From Actinacidiphila epipremni (lineage in GTDB: Bacteria > Actinomycetota > Actinomycetes > Streptomycetales > Streptomycetaceae), in assembly GCF_012034175.1 (NCBI RefSeq), contig NZ_JAATEJ010000004.1, positions 248,001 through 312,000 on the forward strand: a stretch of 64,000 bases of DNA, written 5' to 3'. Shown here piece after piece: positions 16,616 to 25,316 of the stretch. Both the position numbers and the translations under genes were made by a program. Within the stretch, counting starts at the first letter, position 1. The number at the start of each line of letters is the position of its first letter. The notes under the pieces are model-generated. The model did not search any database, had not been told where the DNA came from, and saw nothing but the letters and a program-made list of their open reading frames with translations.

Positions 16616-17413
16616 TCAGCCCTCCGCCGCCAGGTGCTTGCCGTAGAAGGCGGCGATACGGGCCCAGCCGTCATTGGCCGCCGGGACGTTGTAGGCGGGG
16701 CGGTTGGGGGCGAAGAAGCCGTGGCCGGCGCCCTCGTACGTGTGGAACTCGAAGTCCTTGCCGTGCTCGGTGAGCAGCCGGCCGAGCTCGGCGACCTGCT
16801 CCGGGCTCGGGTGCTGGTCCTGGTCGCCGAACAGGCCGAGCAGCGGCGCGGACAGGTTCGGCAGGTCCGGCAGCAGGTTGGTGACCTTCAGGTTCAGGCC
16901 CGGCGGCACCTCGCCGACGACGAAGGCGCCGTAGCAGTCGACGGCCGCGTCGATGTCGTCCAGCCGGCAGGCCGCGAGCACCGACTGGCGCCCGCCGGAG
17001 CAGTGGCCGATGACGCCGACCTTGCCGTTGGCGTACGGCAGGGAGCGCAGATACGCGGCGGCGCCGGCGACATCGCCGACCAGGCGGTCGTCCGGGACGC
17101 CGCCGTTCGCGCGGGCCACGGCCGCCGCGTCGTCGGGGGACGCGCCGGGGGCCTCGCGGCTGTAGAGGTTGGGGCAGATCGCGTCGTAACCGAGTTCGGC
17201 GAAGTGCCGGACCATCTCCTTGGTCTCCCGGTCGTACCCGGGCATGTGGTGGATGACGACGACACCGCCGCGGCTGCGGCTGCCCGCGGGGCGGGCCAGG
17301 TACGCCTCGATCTCGTCGCCCTCGTGACCGGCGATGGCGGTCGTCGTGGCGAAGAGCGAGCCGGGGGAGGTGTCGGGGAAACCTGCGGGGGTGGGGGCAG
17401 ATTCAGCAGTCAT
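16616..17413 (-). CDS. Dienelactone hydrolase family protein
   Basis: A 265-residue alpha/beta hydrolase. The nucleophile is a cysteine, Cys138 in GHCSGG, as in true dienelactone hydrolases; the acid is probably Asp199 in FGDQDQH, and the base His231 in GAGHGFF. The enzyme would open lactone-type or ester substrates in the cytoplasm. It is followed by the DUF6295-like gene and is divergent from a MarR regulator with an operator-like palindrome between them, so induction by an aromatic or lipophilic compound is likely. Confidence 0.87.
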   Translation of the reverse strand: MTAESAPTPAGFPDTSPGSLFATTTAIAGHEGDEIEAYLARPAGSRSRGGVVVIHHMPGYDRETKEMVRHFAELGYDAICPNLYSREAPGASPDDAAAVARANGGVPDDRLVGDVAGAAAYLRSLPYANGKVGVIGHCSGGRQSVLAACRLDDIDAAVDCYGAFVVGEVPPGLNLKVTNLLPDLPNLSAPLLGLFGDQDQHPSPEQVAELGRLLTEHGKDFEFHTYEGAGHGFFAPNRPAYNVPAANDGWARIAAFYGKHLAAEG

Positions 17414-17438
17414 GGCGCCAGCTATACCATAAGGCTGG

Positions 17439-17448
17439 ACTGATCAGT
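17439..17448. promoter_or_regulatory. MarR-type operator palindrome
   Basis: ACTGATCAGT is a perfect 10-bp palindrome 8 bp ahead of the MarR start and 25 bp from the hydrolase start. A further TACTGAT half-site follows at 17453. Confidence 0.5.
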
Positions 17449-17456
17449 TTATACTG

Positions 17457-18032
17457 ATGGTTATGGCGGCCAGCAGCTCGGACGAACACCAGGCGCACGG
17501 AGAGCCCGCGGCGCACCCGGAGCACCGGGAGACCGCGGTCCCCGCGCCGGCGGCTCCTGCGGCCCCTGAGGGGCCCACCGGCCATACGCCCGGCCAAGCG
17601 CCCCCCGCACCCCCCGCCCGCATCGCCGCCGACCTGCGCGCCGCGCTCGGCCCCCTCGTCCGCCGCCTGCGCCAGTTCCGCCCCGACGGCGAACTCACCC
17701 TCTCCCAGACCTCCGCCCTCGTCCGGCTCGACCGCGAGGGCCCGGCCACCGCCTCCGAGCTCGCGGCGGCCGAGGGCATACGCCCGCAGTCCATGGCCAC
17801 GATCGTCAGCAGGCTGTACGAGCGCGGCCTGGTCACCCGCGAGCCCGACCCCGACGACGGGCGGCGCATCGTCGTGGCGCTCTCCGACGCCGGCCGCGAG
17901 GGCCTGCGCGGCGCCCGGCAGGAGAAGGCCCGCCGGCTGACGCACGCCATCACCGAGGAGCTGACCCCCGAGGAGCAGGCCGTGCTCGCGGCAGCCCTCC
18001 CCCTGCTGGAGAGGATCACCCGACGTGTCTGA
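17457..18032 (+). CDS. MarR family regulator
   Basis: A 191-residue winged-helix repressor. The first 45 residues are Ala/Pro/His-rich and dispensable in appearance. The MarR fold runs from about 50 (LSQTSALVRLDREG, ASELAAAEGIRPQSMATIVSRLYERGLV), with the wing at DPDDGRRI. No Shine-Dalgarno sequence precedes the ATG at 17457, and an alternative ATG is at 17463; a leaderless start is possible. It overlaps the MFS gene by 8 bp and faces the hydrolase operon, both probable targets. Confidence 0.85.
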   Translation: MVMAASSSDEHQAHGEPAAHPEHRETAVPAPAAPAAPEGPTGHTPGQAPPAPPARIAADLRAALGPLVRRLRQFRPDGELTLSQTSALVRLDREGPATASELAAAEGIRPQSMATIVSRLYERGLVTREPDPDDGRRIVVALSDAGREGLRGARQEKARRLTHAITEELTPEEQAVLAAALPLLERITRRV

Positions 18033-19845
18033 GCCCGCCGCCGGCCCCGGCGGAGCGGACCGCCACCCCGACCGCCGTCCCGACCGCCACGCCGACCGCC
18101 GCCCCGACCGTGCCGACCGCCCCGACCGCCCCGACCGCCCCGACCGCTACAAATGGGTCGCGCTGTCCAACACCAGCCTCGGGATGTTCATGGCCACGGT
18201 GGACTCCTCCATCGTGATCATCTCCATGCCGGCGATCTTCCGCGGCATCCACCTCGACCCCTTCGCCCCCGGCAACATCAGCTACCTCCTCTGGATGATC
18301 ATGGGGTATCTGCTGGTCACCGCGGTCCTCGTGGTGACCCTGGGCCGGCTCGGCGACATCGTCGGCCGGGTGAAGATGTACAACCTCGGCTTCGTCGTCT
18401 TCACCCTCGCCTCCGTCGCGCTGTCCTTCGACCCCTTCCTCGGCGGCTCCGGCGCGATGTGGCTGATCGCCTGGCGGGTGGTGCAGGCGCTCGGCGGCTC
18501 CATGCTCATGGCGAACTCCGCCGCGATCATCACCGACGCCTTCCCGGCCCGGCAGCGCGGCATGGCGCTCGGCATCAACCAGATCTCCGCGCTGTCCGGG
18601 CAGTTCATCGGCCTGATCCTGGGCGGCCTGCTGTCCGCGTGGGACTGGCGCGCGGTCTTCTGGGTCAACCTGCCCGTCGGCATCGTCGGCACCATCTGGG
18701 CCTACCGCTCGCTGCGCGAGACCTCGGCCCGCACCCACTCCCGTATCGACTGGTGGGGCAACCTCACCTTCGCCGCCGGGCTCGGCGCGATCCTGATCTC
18801 CATCACGTACGGCATCCAGCCCTACGCCGGCCACACCATGGGCTGGACCAGCCCCAAGGTGCTCGCCGGGCTCATCGGCGGGGCGGTGCTGCTGGTCGCC
18901 TTCTGCGTCATCGAGTCCCGCGTGGAGCAGCCGATGTTCCACCTCGCGCTCTTCCGCAACCGCGCCTTCGCCGCCGGCAACGCCGCCTCGCTGCTCGCCT
19001 CGGTGGCCCGCGGCGGGCTCCAGTTCATGCTCATCATCTGGCTCCAGGGCATCTGGCTGCCCCTGCACGGCTACGACTTCGCCGACGCGCCGCTGTGGGC
19101 CGGCATCTTCCTGCTCCCGCTCACCGCGGGCTTCCTCATCGCGGGGCCGGTGTGCGGATGGCTGTCCGACCGCTACGGGGTGCGCTTCTTCACCACCGGC
19201 GGGCTCGTGCTGTTCAGCCTCAGCTTCATCGGGCTGCTGCTGCTCCCGATCGACTTCCCCTACTGGGCGTTCGCGCTGCTCATCATGTGCAACGGCATGG
19301 GCTCGGGCATGTTCTCCGCGCCCAACACCTCGGCGATCATGAGCAGTGTGCCGGTCACGCACCGGGGCGCGGCCTCCGGGATGCGCTCGACCTTCCAGAA
19401 CAGCGGCATGTCGCTGTCCATCGGCATCTTCTTCTCGCTGCTGATCGTCGGGCTCGCCAACCGGCTGCCGTCCGCGCTGTCGGCCGGGCTCCAGTCGCAG
19501 GGCGTCCCGGCGGCCACGGCCGCGCACGCGGCGTCACTGCCACCGGTCTCGACGGTCTTCTCGGCCTTCCTCGGCATCAACCCCATCGACACGCTGCTCG
19601 GCCCGAGCGGGGTGCTGCCGACGCTGCCCGCGCACAACAGGGCGGTGCTCACCGGCAAGGAGTTCTTCCCGCACCTGATCTCCGGGCCCTTCCACCACGG
19701 CCTGCTCATCGTCTTCGCCGCAGCCGCCGCGATGGGCCTGCTCGCGGCGACCGCGAGCCTGCTGCGCGGCACCCCGGGCCTGCGCCCCGACCAGACGACC
19801 CCGGTCGACAAGCCGGCCGGCGAGCCGGCCGACCGGCGGTCCTGA
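18025..19845 (+). CDS. MFS drug transporter of the DHA2 (EmrB/QacA) type
   Basis: A 606-residue exporter with about 14 membrane helices. Motif A-like LGRLGDIVGRVKMY follows the second helix, and a QALGGSMLMANSAAII motif C region follows. The N-terminus before the first helix is a run of DRP-type repeats (DNA about 18057-18148, 9-bp CCGACCGCC units). The GTG start overlaps the MarR gene, so a MarR-controlled efflux operon is likely. Substrate unknown; proton-driven. Confidence 0.86.
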   Translation: MSEPAAGPGGADRHPDRRPDRHADRRPDRADRPDRPDRPDRYKWVALSNTSLGMFMATVDSSIVIISMPAIFRGIHLDPFAPGNISYLLWMIMGYLLVTAVLVVTLGRLGDIVGRVKMYNLGFVVFTLASVALSFDPFLGGSGAMWLIAWRVVQALGGSMLMANSAAIITDAFPARQRGMALGINQISALSGQFIGLILGGLLSAWDWRAVFWVNLPVGIVGTIWAYRSLRETSARTHSRIDWWGNLTFAAGLGAILISITYGIQPYAGHTMGWTSPKVLAGLIGGAVLLVAFCVIESRVEQPMFHLALFRNRAFAAGNAASLLASVARGGLQFMLIIWLQGIWLPLHGYDFADAPLWAGIFLLPLTAGFLIAGPVCGWLSDRYGVRFFTTGGLVLFSLSFIGLLLLPIDFPYWAFALLIMCNGMGSGMFSAPNTSAIMSSVPVTHRGAASGMRSTFQNSGMSLSIGIFFSLLIVGLANRLPSALSAGLQSQGVPAATAAHAASLPPVSTVFSAFLGINPIDTLLGPSGVLPTLPAHNRAVLTGKEFFPHLISGPFHHGLLIVFAAAAAMGLLAATASLLRGTPGLRPDQTTPVDKPAGEPADRRS

Positions 19846-19874
19846 CCCAGAGGACCCGGAGGGCCCGGAAGATC

Positions 19875-19901
19875 CAGGAGCCCCAGGAGCCCCAGGAGCC
19901 C
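19875..19901. repeat. Short 9-bp tandem repeat between convergent genes
   Basis: Three copies of CAGGAGCCC, with degenerate neighbours, fill the 73-bp gap between the MFS and Dyp genes. Confidence 0.6.
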
Positions 19902-19918
19902 CAGAAGACCCAGGGGAC

Positions 19919-20854
19919 TCAGGAGTCCTTCTCGTCCCCGCCCAGGTCGTCGAGGAAGTCGCCGGTGGGCGCGAAGAACAGCGTCCCCGTCACCGGGGTG
20001 GAGAAGTCCAGTATCCGGTCGTGCGAGGTGTCGCCGTCGCCGAGGAACATGTGCCGCAGCATCTCCTCGGTCACGGCGGGCGTACGCGCGTACCCGATGA
20101 AGTACGTGCCGAACTCGCCGCTGCCCGGGTTGCCGAAGGGCATGTTGTCGCGCAGGATCTTGCGCTCGGTGCCGTCGGGGTCGGTGATGGTGTTGAGCTC
20201 GACGTGCGAACCCGGCGTGCCGGTCTCGATGTTGGTGAGCTTGCGGCGGCCGACGATCCGTTCCTGCTCCTCCACCGGCAGCCGGTTCCACGCGTCGAGG
20301 TCGTGCAGGTACTTCTGCACGATGACGTACGAGCCGCCGGCGTGGGCGGCGTCCTCCACGCCGATCAGCACGGCGTCGGCGGCCTGCTCGCCCACCGGGT
20401 TCTCGGTGCCGTCGACGAAGCCCAGCAGGTCGCGCTGGTCGAGGTAGGAGAAGCCCTGCACCTCGTCGGCGACGGTGACCGAGCCGCGCAGCCGCGCCAT
20501 GATCTCGGTGGCCAGCGAGAAGCACAGGTCCTGGCGGGTGGCCCGGATGTGGAAGAGCACGTCGCCCGGCGTCGAGGGCGCCACGTGCCGGGCGCCGCGC
20601 AACTCCCGGAAGGGGTGCAGCTCCGCGGGGCGCGGGGCGTCCGTCAACCGGCCCCAGGCGTCCGAGCCGATGGCCGCGACGACGCTCAGCTCGCCGGCCG
20701 GATGCCCGAACCCGATGGCCCGTTGCAGGCCGGACAGGTCCGCGAGGAGGTCGCGTACGACGGCGTCGCCGCCGGGGTCGACGGTGACGACGAGGAAGTG
20801 GGACGCGGTGGTCAGCGGGCTGAGGACGGGCTGCGGCGTCGGCATGCCCACCAT
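19919..20854 (-). CDS. Dyp-type heme peroxidase
   Basis: A 311-residue heme peroxidase without a Tat signal, so cytoplasmic or encapsulated (B/YfeX-like). The family motif GFVDG with catalytic Asp148 is followed by TENP; proximal heme ligand His217 is in PGSHVEL and distal Arg235 in ILRDNMPFG. Length is typical. The start may be MVGMPT (20854) or MPT (20845). The C-terminus (GDFLDDLGGDEKDS) is acidic. No encapsulin gene is nearby. Confidence 0.88.
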   Translation of the reverse strand: MVGMPTPQPVLSPLTTASHFLVVTVDPGGDAVVRDLLADLSGLQRAIGFGHPAGELSVVAAIGSDAWGRLTDAPRPAELHPFRELRGARHVAPSTPGDVLFHIRATRQDLCFSLATEIMARLRGSVTVADEVQGFSYLDQRDLLGFVDGTENPVGEQAADAVLIGVEDAAHAGGSYVIVQKYLHDLDAWNRLPVEEQERIVGRRKLTNIETGTPGSHVELNTITDPDGTERKILRDNMPFGNPGSGEFGTYFIGYARTPAVTEEMLRHMFLGDGDTSHDRILDFSTPVTGTLFFAPTGDFLDDLGGDEKDS

Positions 20855-20916
20855 CGTGGCACGTACACCCGCCCCCCGGACGGCGGCCCGGCATATGCGC
20901 GAGCCGCCCGTGAGCG

Positions 20917-22098
20917 TCAGAAGCGCAGTACCGCCGCGACGCCGCCGGCCGCTTCGAGGGTGCCGTCGGGCACGAACAGCACCCGGGAGCCCGCCTCCAC
21001 GGCGTTCTCCACCAGCTGCTCCACGACGTCCGTCGCCACGTCCATCGTGTCGGCGGGCCGGTGCGCGTCCTGCCGCGGATCCGGCAGCGTCACCGGCTCC
21101 GGGTAGGGGACGACCTCCAGCAGCCGCCCGTCACCGCCGATCCGGCCGGCCACCGCGAGGCTCTCCTCCACCACCAGCAGCTCGATGCGCTTGTCCGCCG
21201 CGGCGGTCCACACCTCCGGCGGGCCGCCGGCGTACAGGCCCGCGCCGCGCGCCGCGCCCAGGTCGTCCATGGCCTGCGCCACCTGCCGCTCGCGGAACTC
21301 CCGCAGCAGCGGCGCCAGTCGGCGGGCGAGATCGGGCGCCGGGTCCTTGTCCATGCCGGTCAGCGGCAGCACGCCGGCGATCCGGTCGCGCCGGGTCGTC
21401 AGGGCCGTGAAGAAGGACACCGCCTTCTCGCTGCCGACCACGAACAGCGGCAGCGCCGGGAGTTCGTCCAGCGCGGCGGCCAACCGCCGGTCCACGGTGC
21501 GCAGATACTGCTTGACCCGCTCGTCGTGCCCTTCGTACGGCGGCGCGTGCGGGATCGGCCCGGGCAACGAGTCCTCGGGCGACGGGATGCGCGGCGGGTC
21601 GGGGAAGCCGTACCGCGTCACCTCCGTCAACTCCTCGACGGAGCCCAGGTGCAGCCGGCACATCTCCTGGTCGAGGACCAGCACCAGATACGGGTGCGAG
21701 CGCTGCTCGGCGGCCACCGCGTACCGCGTCAGGAACGCCGTGGCGAACTCCACCCGCGGCTCTACGGCCGGCGACGTCAACTGCCACACCTGCACCGGCT
21801 CTCCGGCCGCGAGGTGCACCACCAGCGCGCCGGAGGGGTGGAACGGGAACCCAGCGTCCTCCACGACGTCCGGGTCCAGCACGTGGTCGCGCAACTCCAG
21901 CCGCGCGTCCCGCGGTACGTCGGGGTCGTCGGCCAACTGCCGCCGGGCCTGCACGACCAGGTCACGCAGCAGGATGCGGTCCTTGTCGCCGAAGGGCCGG
22001 TCCGGATCGGTCGGCATCGCCAGCGTGATCGCGGGATACGGCCGTGGCCTGCGCAGGTCGGCCAGGATGTCGGGTGTCAGGTCGGACGTGTGCACCAT
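20917..22098 (-). CDS. BaeRF3-like (eRF1-related) protein
   Basis: A 393-residue protein with the layout of bacterial archaeo-eukaryotic release factor homologues, family 3: N-terminal ITLAMPTDP, a central domain with LFVVGSEKAVSFFTALT, and a C-terminal Rossmann-like part (KRIELLVVEESLAV, VEQLVENAVEAGSRVLFV). Such proteins are thought to act on ribosomes, but the exact role is unsettled. GGAGGTG precedes the ATG at 22098, which is preferred over the longer upstream frame. Confidence 0.72.
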   Translation of the reverse strand: MVHTSDLTPDILADLRRPRPYPAITLAMPTDPDRPFGDKDRILLRDLVVQARRQLADDPDVPRDARLELRDHVLDPDVVEDAGFPFHPSGALVVHLAAGEPVQVWQLTSPAVEPRVEFATAFLTRYAVAAEQRSHPYLVLVLDQEMCRLHLGSVEELTEVTRYGFPDPPRIPSPEDSLPGPIPHAPPYEGHDERVKQYLRTVDRRLAAALDELPALPLFVVGSEKAVSFFTALTTRRDRIAGVLPLTGMDKDPAPDLARRLAPLLREFRERQVAQAMDDLGAARGAGLYAGGPPEVWTAAADKRIELLVVEESLAVAGRIGGDGRLLEVVPYPEPVTLPDPRQDAHRPADTMDVATDVVEQLVENAVEAGSRVLFVPDGTLEAAGGVAAVLRF

Positions 22099-22249
22099 GC
22101 CACCTCCGCGACGCGCGCGAGTGTGTGTGGGGTCGGGATTCTGGTCTGGGGGCGGGGGCCCCGCGCCGGCGGACGGCGTACGGACGGCGTCCGGGCCGCG
22201 CACGGGGCCGGGGCCGGCCGCGGGGCCCGCCCGCCGGGTCGGGACCGGC

Positions 22250-22426
22250 TCAGGGGGTCCAGTGGCCGTCGGACTGGCGGCGTTCGTGCGGCCGGCGGCG
22301 CTTGGTGCGCGCGGGGTCCTGGGGCTGCTGCTCCGCGTGCGGGATCTGCGTGTGGTAGTACAGCGGCTTGCCCTGTCCGCGTGCCGCCAGCCCGTGCCGG
22401 CCCTTGACCGGGGAGTTCTTGCGCAT
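22250..22426 (-). CDS. Small basic protein, 58 residues
   Basis: A short frame reading MRKNSPVKGRHGLAARGQGK at its start, then a Gln/His/Pro stretch and a very basic segment (RTKRRRPHERR), ending DGHWTP. It is strongly charged with no membrane segment. AAAGGA lies upstream of the ATG. The composition suggests nucleic-acid or ribosome binding. It is on the same strand as the BaeRF3-like gene, 151 bp upstream of it. Confidence 0.55.
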   Translation of the reverse strand: MRKNSPVKGRHGLAARGQGKPLYYHTQIPHAEQQPQDPARTKRRRPHERRQSDGHWTP

Positions 22427-22613
22427 GTCCTTTCAGCTCCCTCGCCTAGGAAAGCCCTGGTCCTGGCTGTTCGTTCGTAGTTTCACGCTACGCCCGGGCC
22501 GCGGCGACTGCGACCGAGTGGGCGCGGGCCATATCGACTAAAATGGCCAGAAGCGCCGGAATCACCAGCTGACGCCCTCCTGAGCCGGACATCCGTCCCC
22601 GAGAGGAGAAGCC

Positions 22614-22982
22614 ATGGCGCACCACCACAAGTCCAACCGCGCGGTCGAGGGGAACCCGGACACCGGCCACAGCCGCGGTATGCCCGAGCGGCCCGACGAC
22701 GACCGCCTCCAGGCGCGTACCGCGACCGACCGCCGCGAGGTGGCCGAGGACGAGCGGGGGCCCGGCCCGCGCCCTCGACGCGGGGCCGGCGCGCGGACCC
22801 GCCGCCCGGCCCCCGGTGAGGGCTCCGAGGCGCATATCGCCGACTGGACGCAGCGCCTGGTCGGCGAGGCGCCCACGCTGCCGCCCGACCGGGCGGAGGG
22901 GTTCGTCCACGACCTCTACTACGCCGCCCAGCGCGCGCTGGACAAGGAGGTCTGGGAAGCGGACTTCGAGCGCGACGAATAG
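22614..22982 (+). CDS. Small hydrophilic protein of unknown function
   Basis: A 122-residue soluble protein. The first half is a low-complexity Arg/Pro/Asp-rich region; the second half is more ordered (HIADWTQRLVGEAPTLPPDRAEGFVHDLYYAAQRALDKE). GAGAGGAG precedes the ATG. Not recognised as a named family. It is divergent from the 58-residue basic protein and followed by a strong hairpin. Confidence 0.65.
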   Translation: MAHHHKSNRAVEGNPDTGHSRGMPERPDDDRLQARTATDRREVAEDERGPGPRPRRGAGARTRRPAPGEGSEAHIADWTQRLVGEAPTLPPDRAEGFVHDLYYAAQRALDKEVWEADFERDE

Positions 22983-23010
22983 CCCGGGGGGCCAAGCGAA
23001 GTTTCACGGT

Positions 23011-23033
23011 GCCCGGGGTGTAACACCCCGGGC
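23011..23033. terminator. Palindromic hairpin after the hydrophilic protein gene
   Basis: GCCCGGGGTGT and ACACCCCGGGC are perfect inverses around a single base, 28 bp after the stop codon. Confidence 0.65.
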
Positions 23034-23037
23034 CTCC

Positions 23038-23047
23038 TGACGCGTCA
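23038..23047. promoter_or_regulatory. Palindrome upstream of the ECF sigma gene
   Basis: TGACGCGTCA, a perfect 10-bp palindrome, ends 39 bp before the sigma-factor start codon, within the likely promoter or leader. Possible operator. Confidence 0.4.
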
Positions 23048-23086
23048 ATGAAGTGAGAGCACGTCGTCGGGAGGGAGCCGCAGGCC

Positions 23087-23596
23087 GTGCGTACAGCACA
23101 GACGCAGGCGTACTTAGAATTCGCCCGGGCCCGTACCGGCCCCCTCTACCGTTCGGCGTGCCTGCTCACCGGCGGGGACACCCACCTGGCCGAGGACCTG
23201 GTCCAGGACACCCTCGGCCGGATGTACCTGGCCTGGGGCCGGTCCGCCCGGCTCGGCAACCCCGCCGCCTACGCCCAGACCGTACTCGTCCGGGCGTTCC
23301 TGACCCACCAGCGCCGCCGCAGCAGCACCGAGCGCCCCATCGCCGACCCCCCGGACCGCCCGGCCGGCCCCACCGGCGACACGACGCTGCGCGTCACCCT
23401 CCTCACCGCCCTGTCCCGGCTCACCCCGAAGGACCGGGCGGTCCTGGTGCTGCGCTACTGGGAGGACCGCAGCATCGAGGAATCCGCCGCCGCCCTCGAC
23501 ACCACCCCCGCCGCCCTCCGCACCCGCTGCACCCGCGCCCTCAACCACCTCCGCACCGAACTCGGCGACACCCTCCCCGACCTCACCCCCCACTGA
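23087..23596 (+). CDS. SigE-family ECF sigma factor with a TTA codon
   Basis: A 169-residue ECF sigma factor. Sigma region 2 is at about 15-70 (LYRSACLLTGGDTHLAEDLVQD), and region 4 at about 105-155 (LSRLTPKDRAVLVLRYWEDRSIEESAAALDT). The GTG start follows GGGAGGGAG. Codon 10 is TTA (23114-23116), the rare leucine codon read only by the bldA tRNA, implying developmental control. Downstream, after a 348-bp repeat region, is a membrane protein that is probably its regulator. Confidence 0.85.
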   Translation: MRTAQTQAYLEFARARTGPLYRSACLLTGGDTHLAEDLVQDTLGRMYLAWGRSARLGNPAAYAQTVLVRAFLTHQRRRSSTERPIADPPDRPAGPTGDTTLRVTLLTALSRLTPKDRAVLVLRYWEDRSIEESAAALDTTPAALRTRCTRALNHLRTELGDTLPDLTPH

Positions 23597-23601
23597 CCCA
23601 T

Positions 23602-23786
23602 CCCCGGCAGAAAACCATCGACAACAGCCACGGCGGAGAGTCACCGGCAGAAAGCCATCGCCCGAAAGCCACCGGCGTGGGGAGGGCCCGATCCCCCACC
23701 CACCCCCGCCCCCACCGGCAGAAAGCCACCGGCAAAGGCCACCGCCGGAAAGCCACCCCCCGAACCCCACCGGCGGAAGGTCGCCG
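23602..23786. repeat. Interspersed about 19-bp repeats between sigma gene and partner
   Basis: Seven full or partial copies of a unit near CCACCGGCAGAAAGCCACC occur at about 23602, 23641, 23661, 23712, 23732, 23739 and 23767. Spacing is irregular, and neither strand has a convincing gene. Confidence 0.7.
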
Positions 23787-23826
23787 ACGTACCGCCCGAG
23801 GGGCCGATCCGGGGGGTGCCCCCGCA

Positions 23827-23882
23827 GGACTGCGCACGACGGCCGGGCGCCGGATCCGCCCGAAGGTCGATGTGCGCAGTCC
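23827..23882. promoter_or_regulatory. Long inverted repeat before the sigma partner gene
   Basis: GGACTGCGCAC (23827-23837) and GTGCGCAGTCC (23872-23882) are perfect 11-bp inverses enclosing 34 bp. GAGGAGG follows directly. It may form an attenuator or terminator hairpin between the sigma gene and its partner. Confidence 0.5.
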
Positions 23883-23944
23883 GAGGAGGTACCCCCCGGA
23901 GTGGCCCCGACCCCACCGACCCGCACACCACGTGAGGATCCCGC

Positions 23945-24772
23945 ATGCCCGCGCACTTCGACGACGAGCTCGGCAACGCCCTGCACGCCACCGCCGAGAC
24001 CTTCCACCCCGAAGACCCGCAGCGCCTCGTCGCCGCCGGCCACCGCACCGGCCGCAAGCTGCGCCGCCGCCGTACGGCCGTCGTCGCGGCCGGCGCCGCC
24101 ACCCTCGCCGCCGTCGCCGCCGGCGGCGTGCTCGCCGGCACCGCCGGAAGCCCAGCCCACCGCGCCGGCCCGGCCGCCGCCCCCGCCCCGGCGACCACCA
24201 CCGCCCAGACCCCCGCCCCCGCCCAGACCACCACCGCGCCCGCCCCGGCGACCACCCCGCCCCCCCACACCGCCCCCGTGACCGGCAAACAAATCAGCAC
24301 CGTCCTGAGCACCCTGCTCCCCAAGGGCACCAGGACGACCAAGGTCGACTACACCGGCCAGGGCCCCGACTACGCCACCGCCGCGATCGTCGTGAACGAC
24401 GGCCACGGCCTCGCCTCGGTCTCGGCGATCATCGAGTCCCAGGGCACGCTGCCGAGCTGCCCGACGGCCGGCAGCGGCGGCCCGGGCACCTCCTGCAAGC
24501 TCACCCACGTGGGCGGCGGCACCCTCTTCGTCTACAAGGGCTTCGAGTACCCCGACCACAAGGGCAACGTCAAGGAGTGGCTCGCGCAATTCGTCACGCC
24601 GGACGGCCACTCGGTCACCGTCAGTGAATACAACGCGCCCTCCGAGAAGGACACCCCCATCACCCGCACCAACCCGCCGCTGGACACCGCGCAGCTGACC
24701 GCCGTGGCCAGGGCCGCCGCCTGGAAGCCGCTGCTCGCGGCCCTGGAGCAGCCGAAGCCGTACGCCAAGTAG
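23945..24772 (+). CDS. Membrane-anchored sigma-factor partner (putative anti-sigma)
   Basis: A 275-residue protein with a short cytoplasmic N-terminus (FDDELGNALHATAETFHPED), basic RKLRRRRT, one membrane helix at about 46-65, a Thr/Pro/Ala linker (about 75-118) suited to crossing the wall, and an extracellular domain of about 155 residues with two cysteines. No HxxxCxxC zinc motif is visible, so it is not a classical ZAS anti-sigma. Position behind an ECF gene suggests a sensory or regulatory role. Confidence 0.6.
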   Translation: MPAHFDDELGNALHATAETFHPEDPQRLVAAGHRTGRKLRRRRTAVVAAGAATLAAVAAGGVLAGTAGSPAHRAGPAAAPAPATTTAQTPAPAQTTTAPAPATTPPPHTAPVTGKQISTVLSTLLPKGTRTTKVDYTGQGPDYATAAIVVNDGHGLASVSAIIESQGTLPSCPTAGSGGPGTSCKLTHVGGGTLFVYKGFEYPDHKGNVKEWLAQFVTPDGHSVTVSEYNAPSEKDTPITRTNPPLDTAQLTAVARAAAWKPLLAALEQPKPYAK

Positions 24773-24958
24773 CCGCGCGGCCGTACGCTGGCACATCGTG
24801 CCGCCAGGCGCCAGACCTGGAGGGTCTTCCCGTTCACGCGCTTTTTGCGCATGCTTTGAGTACCCGGGTGCCGCCGTCGGCCGGTTCCGGGTGACAATGC
24901 GAAGTCGAGGCGTTCGACGTAAGAAGAAGCAGTCGGCCCTGAGTGAAACGAGGATCCC

Positions 24959-25243
24959 ATGTTGCGAAACGGGCTGGAGCCGTGGCACCTGATCGTGGTG
25001 GCGATCGTCGTCATCGTGCTGTTCGGTTCCAAGAAGCTTCCGGAGGCCGCCCGCGGCCTGGGGAAGTCGATGCGCATCCTGAAGTCGGAGGCGAAGGCGA
25101 TGAAGACGGACGACGCGGGTGCCGCGAGCGCCGCGCCGGCCTCCACGCCGACCCCGGCGCCGGACGCCCTCACCCCCAGTGAGGTCGTGACCGCCCAGGA
25201 GGCCGCCCCGACCGCCCAGCAGGCCACCACCACGGCGAAGTAA
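24959..25243 (+). CDS. tatA: Twin-arginine translocase subunit TatA/TatE
   Basis: A 94-residue Tat pore-forming subunit. An N-terminal membrane helix (about 8-22) is followed by the hinge FGSKKLPE and the amphipathic helix ARGLGKSMRILKSEAKAM, all diagnostic of TatA. The C-terminal tail is Ala/Thr/Pro-rich and disordered. With TatC it would export folded proteins; tatC is not in the window. It appears to be monocistronic and is followed by a terminator. Confidence 0.9.
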   Translation: MLRNGLEPWHLIVVAIVVIVLFGSKKLPEAARGLGKSMRILKSEAKAMKTDDAGAASAAPASTPTPAPDALTPSEVVTAQEAAPTAQQATTTAK

Positions 25244-25289
25244 CCGGAGCCCCCGAGGGGCCACGAGACAGCCCCCAGAGCGCCCCGAG

Positions 25290-25316
25290 ACCCCGGACGG
25301 CCCGCCCGCCCGGGGT
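25290..25316. terminator. Hairpin terminator after tatA
   Basis: ACCCCGG and CCGGGGT, with further pairing inside, are followed by TTTCG about 70 bp after the stop codon. Confidence 0.55.

Noticed and set aside
23602..23786. Possible CRISPR array
   Set aside because: Repeats are degenerate, spacing is irregular and shorter than spacers, and no cas genes are present.
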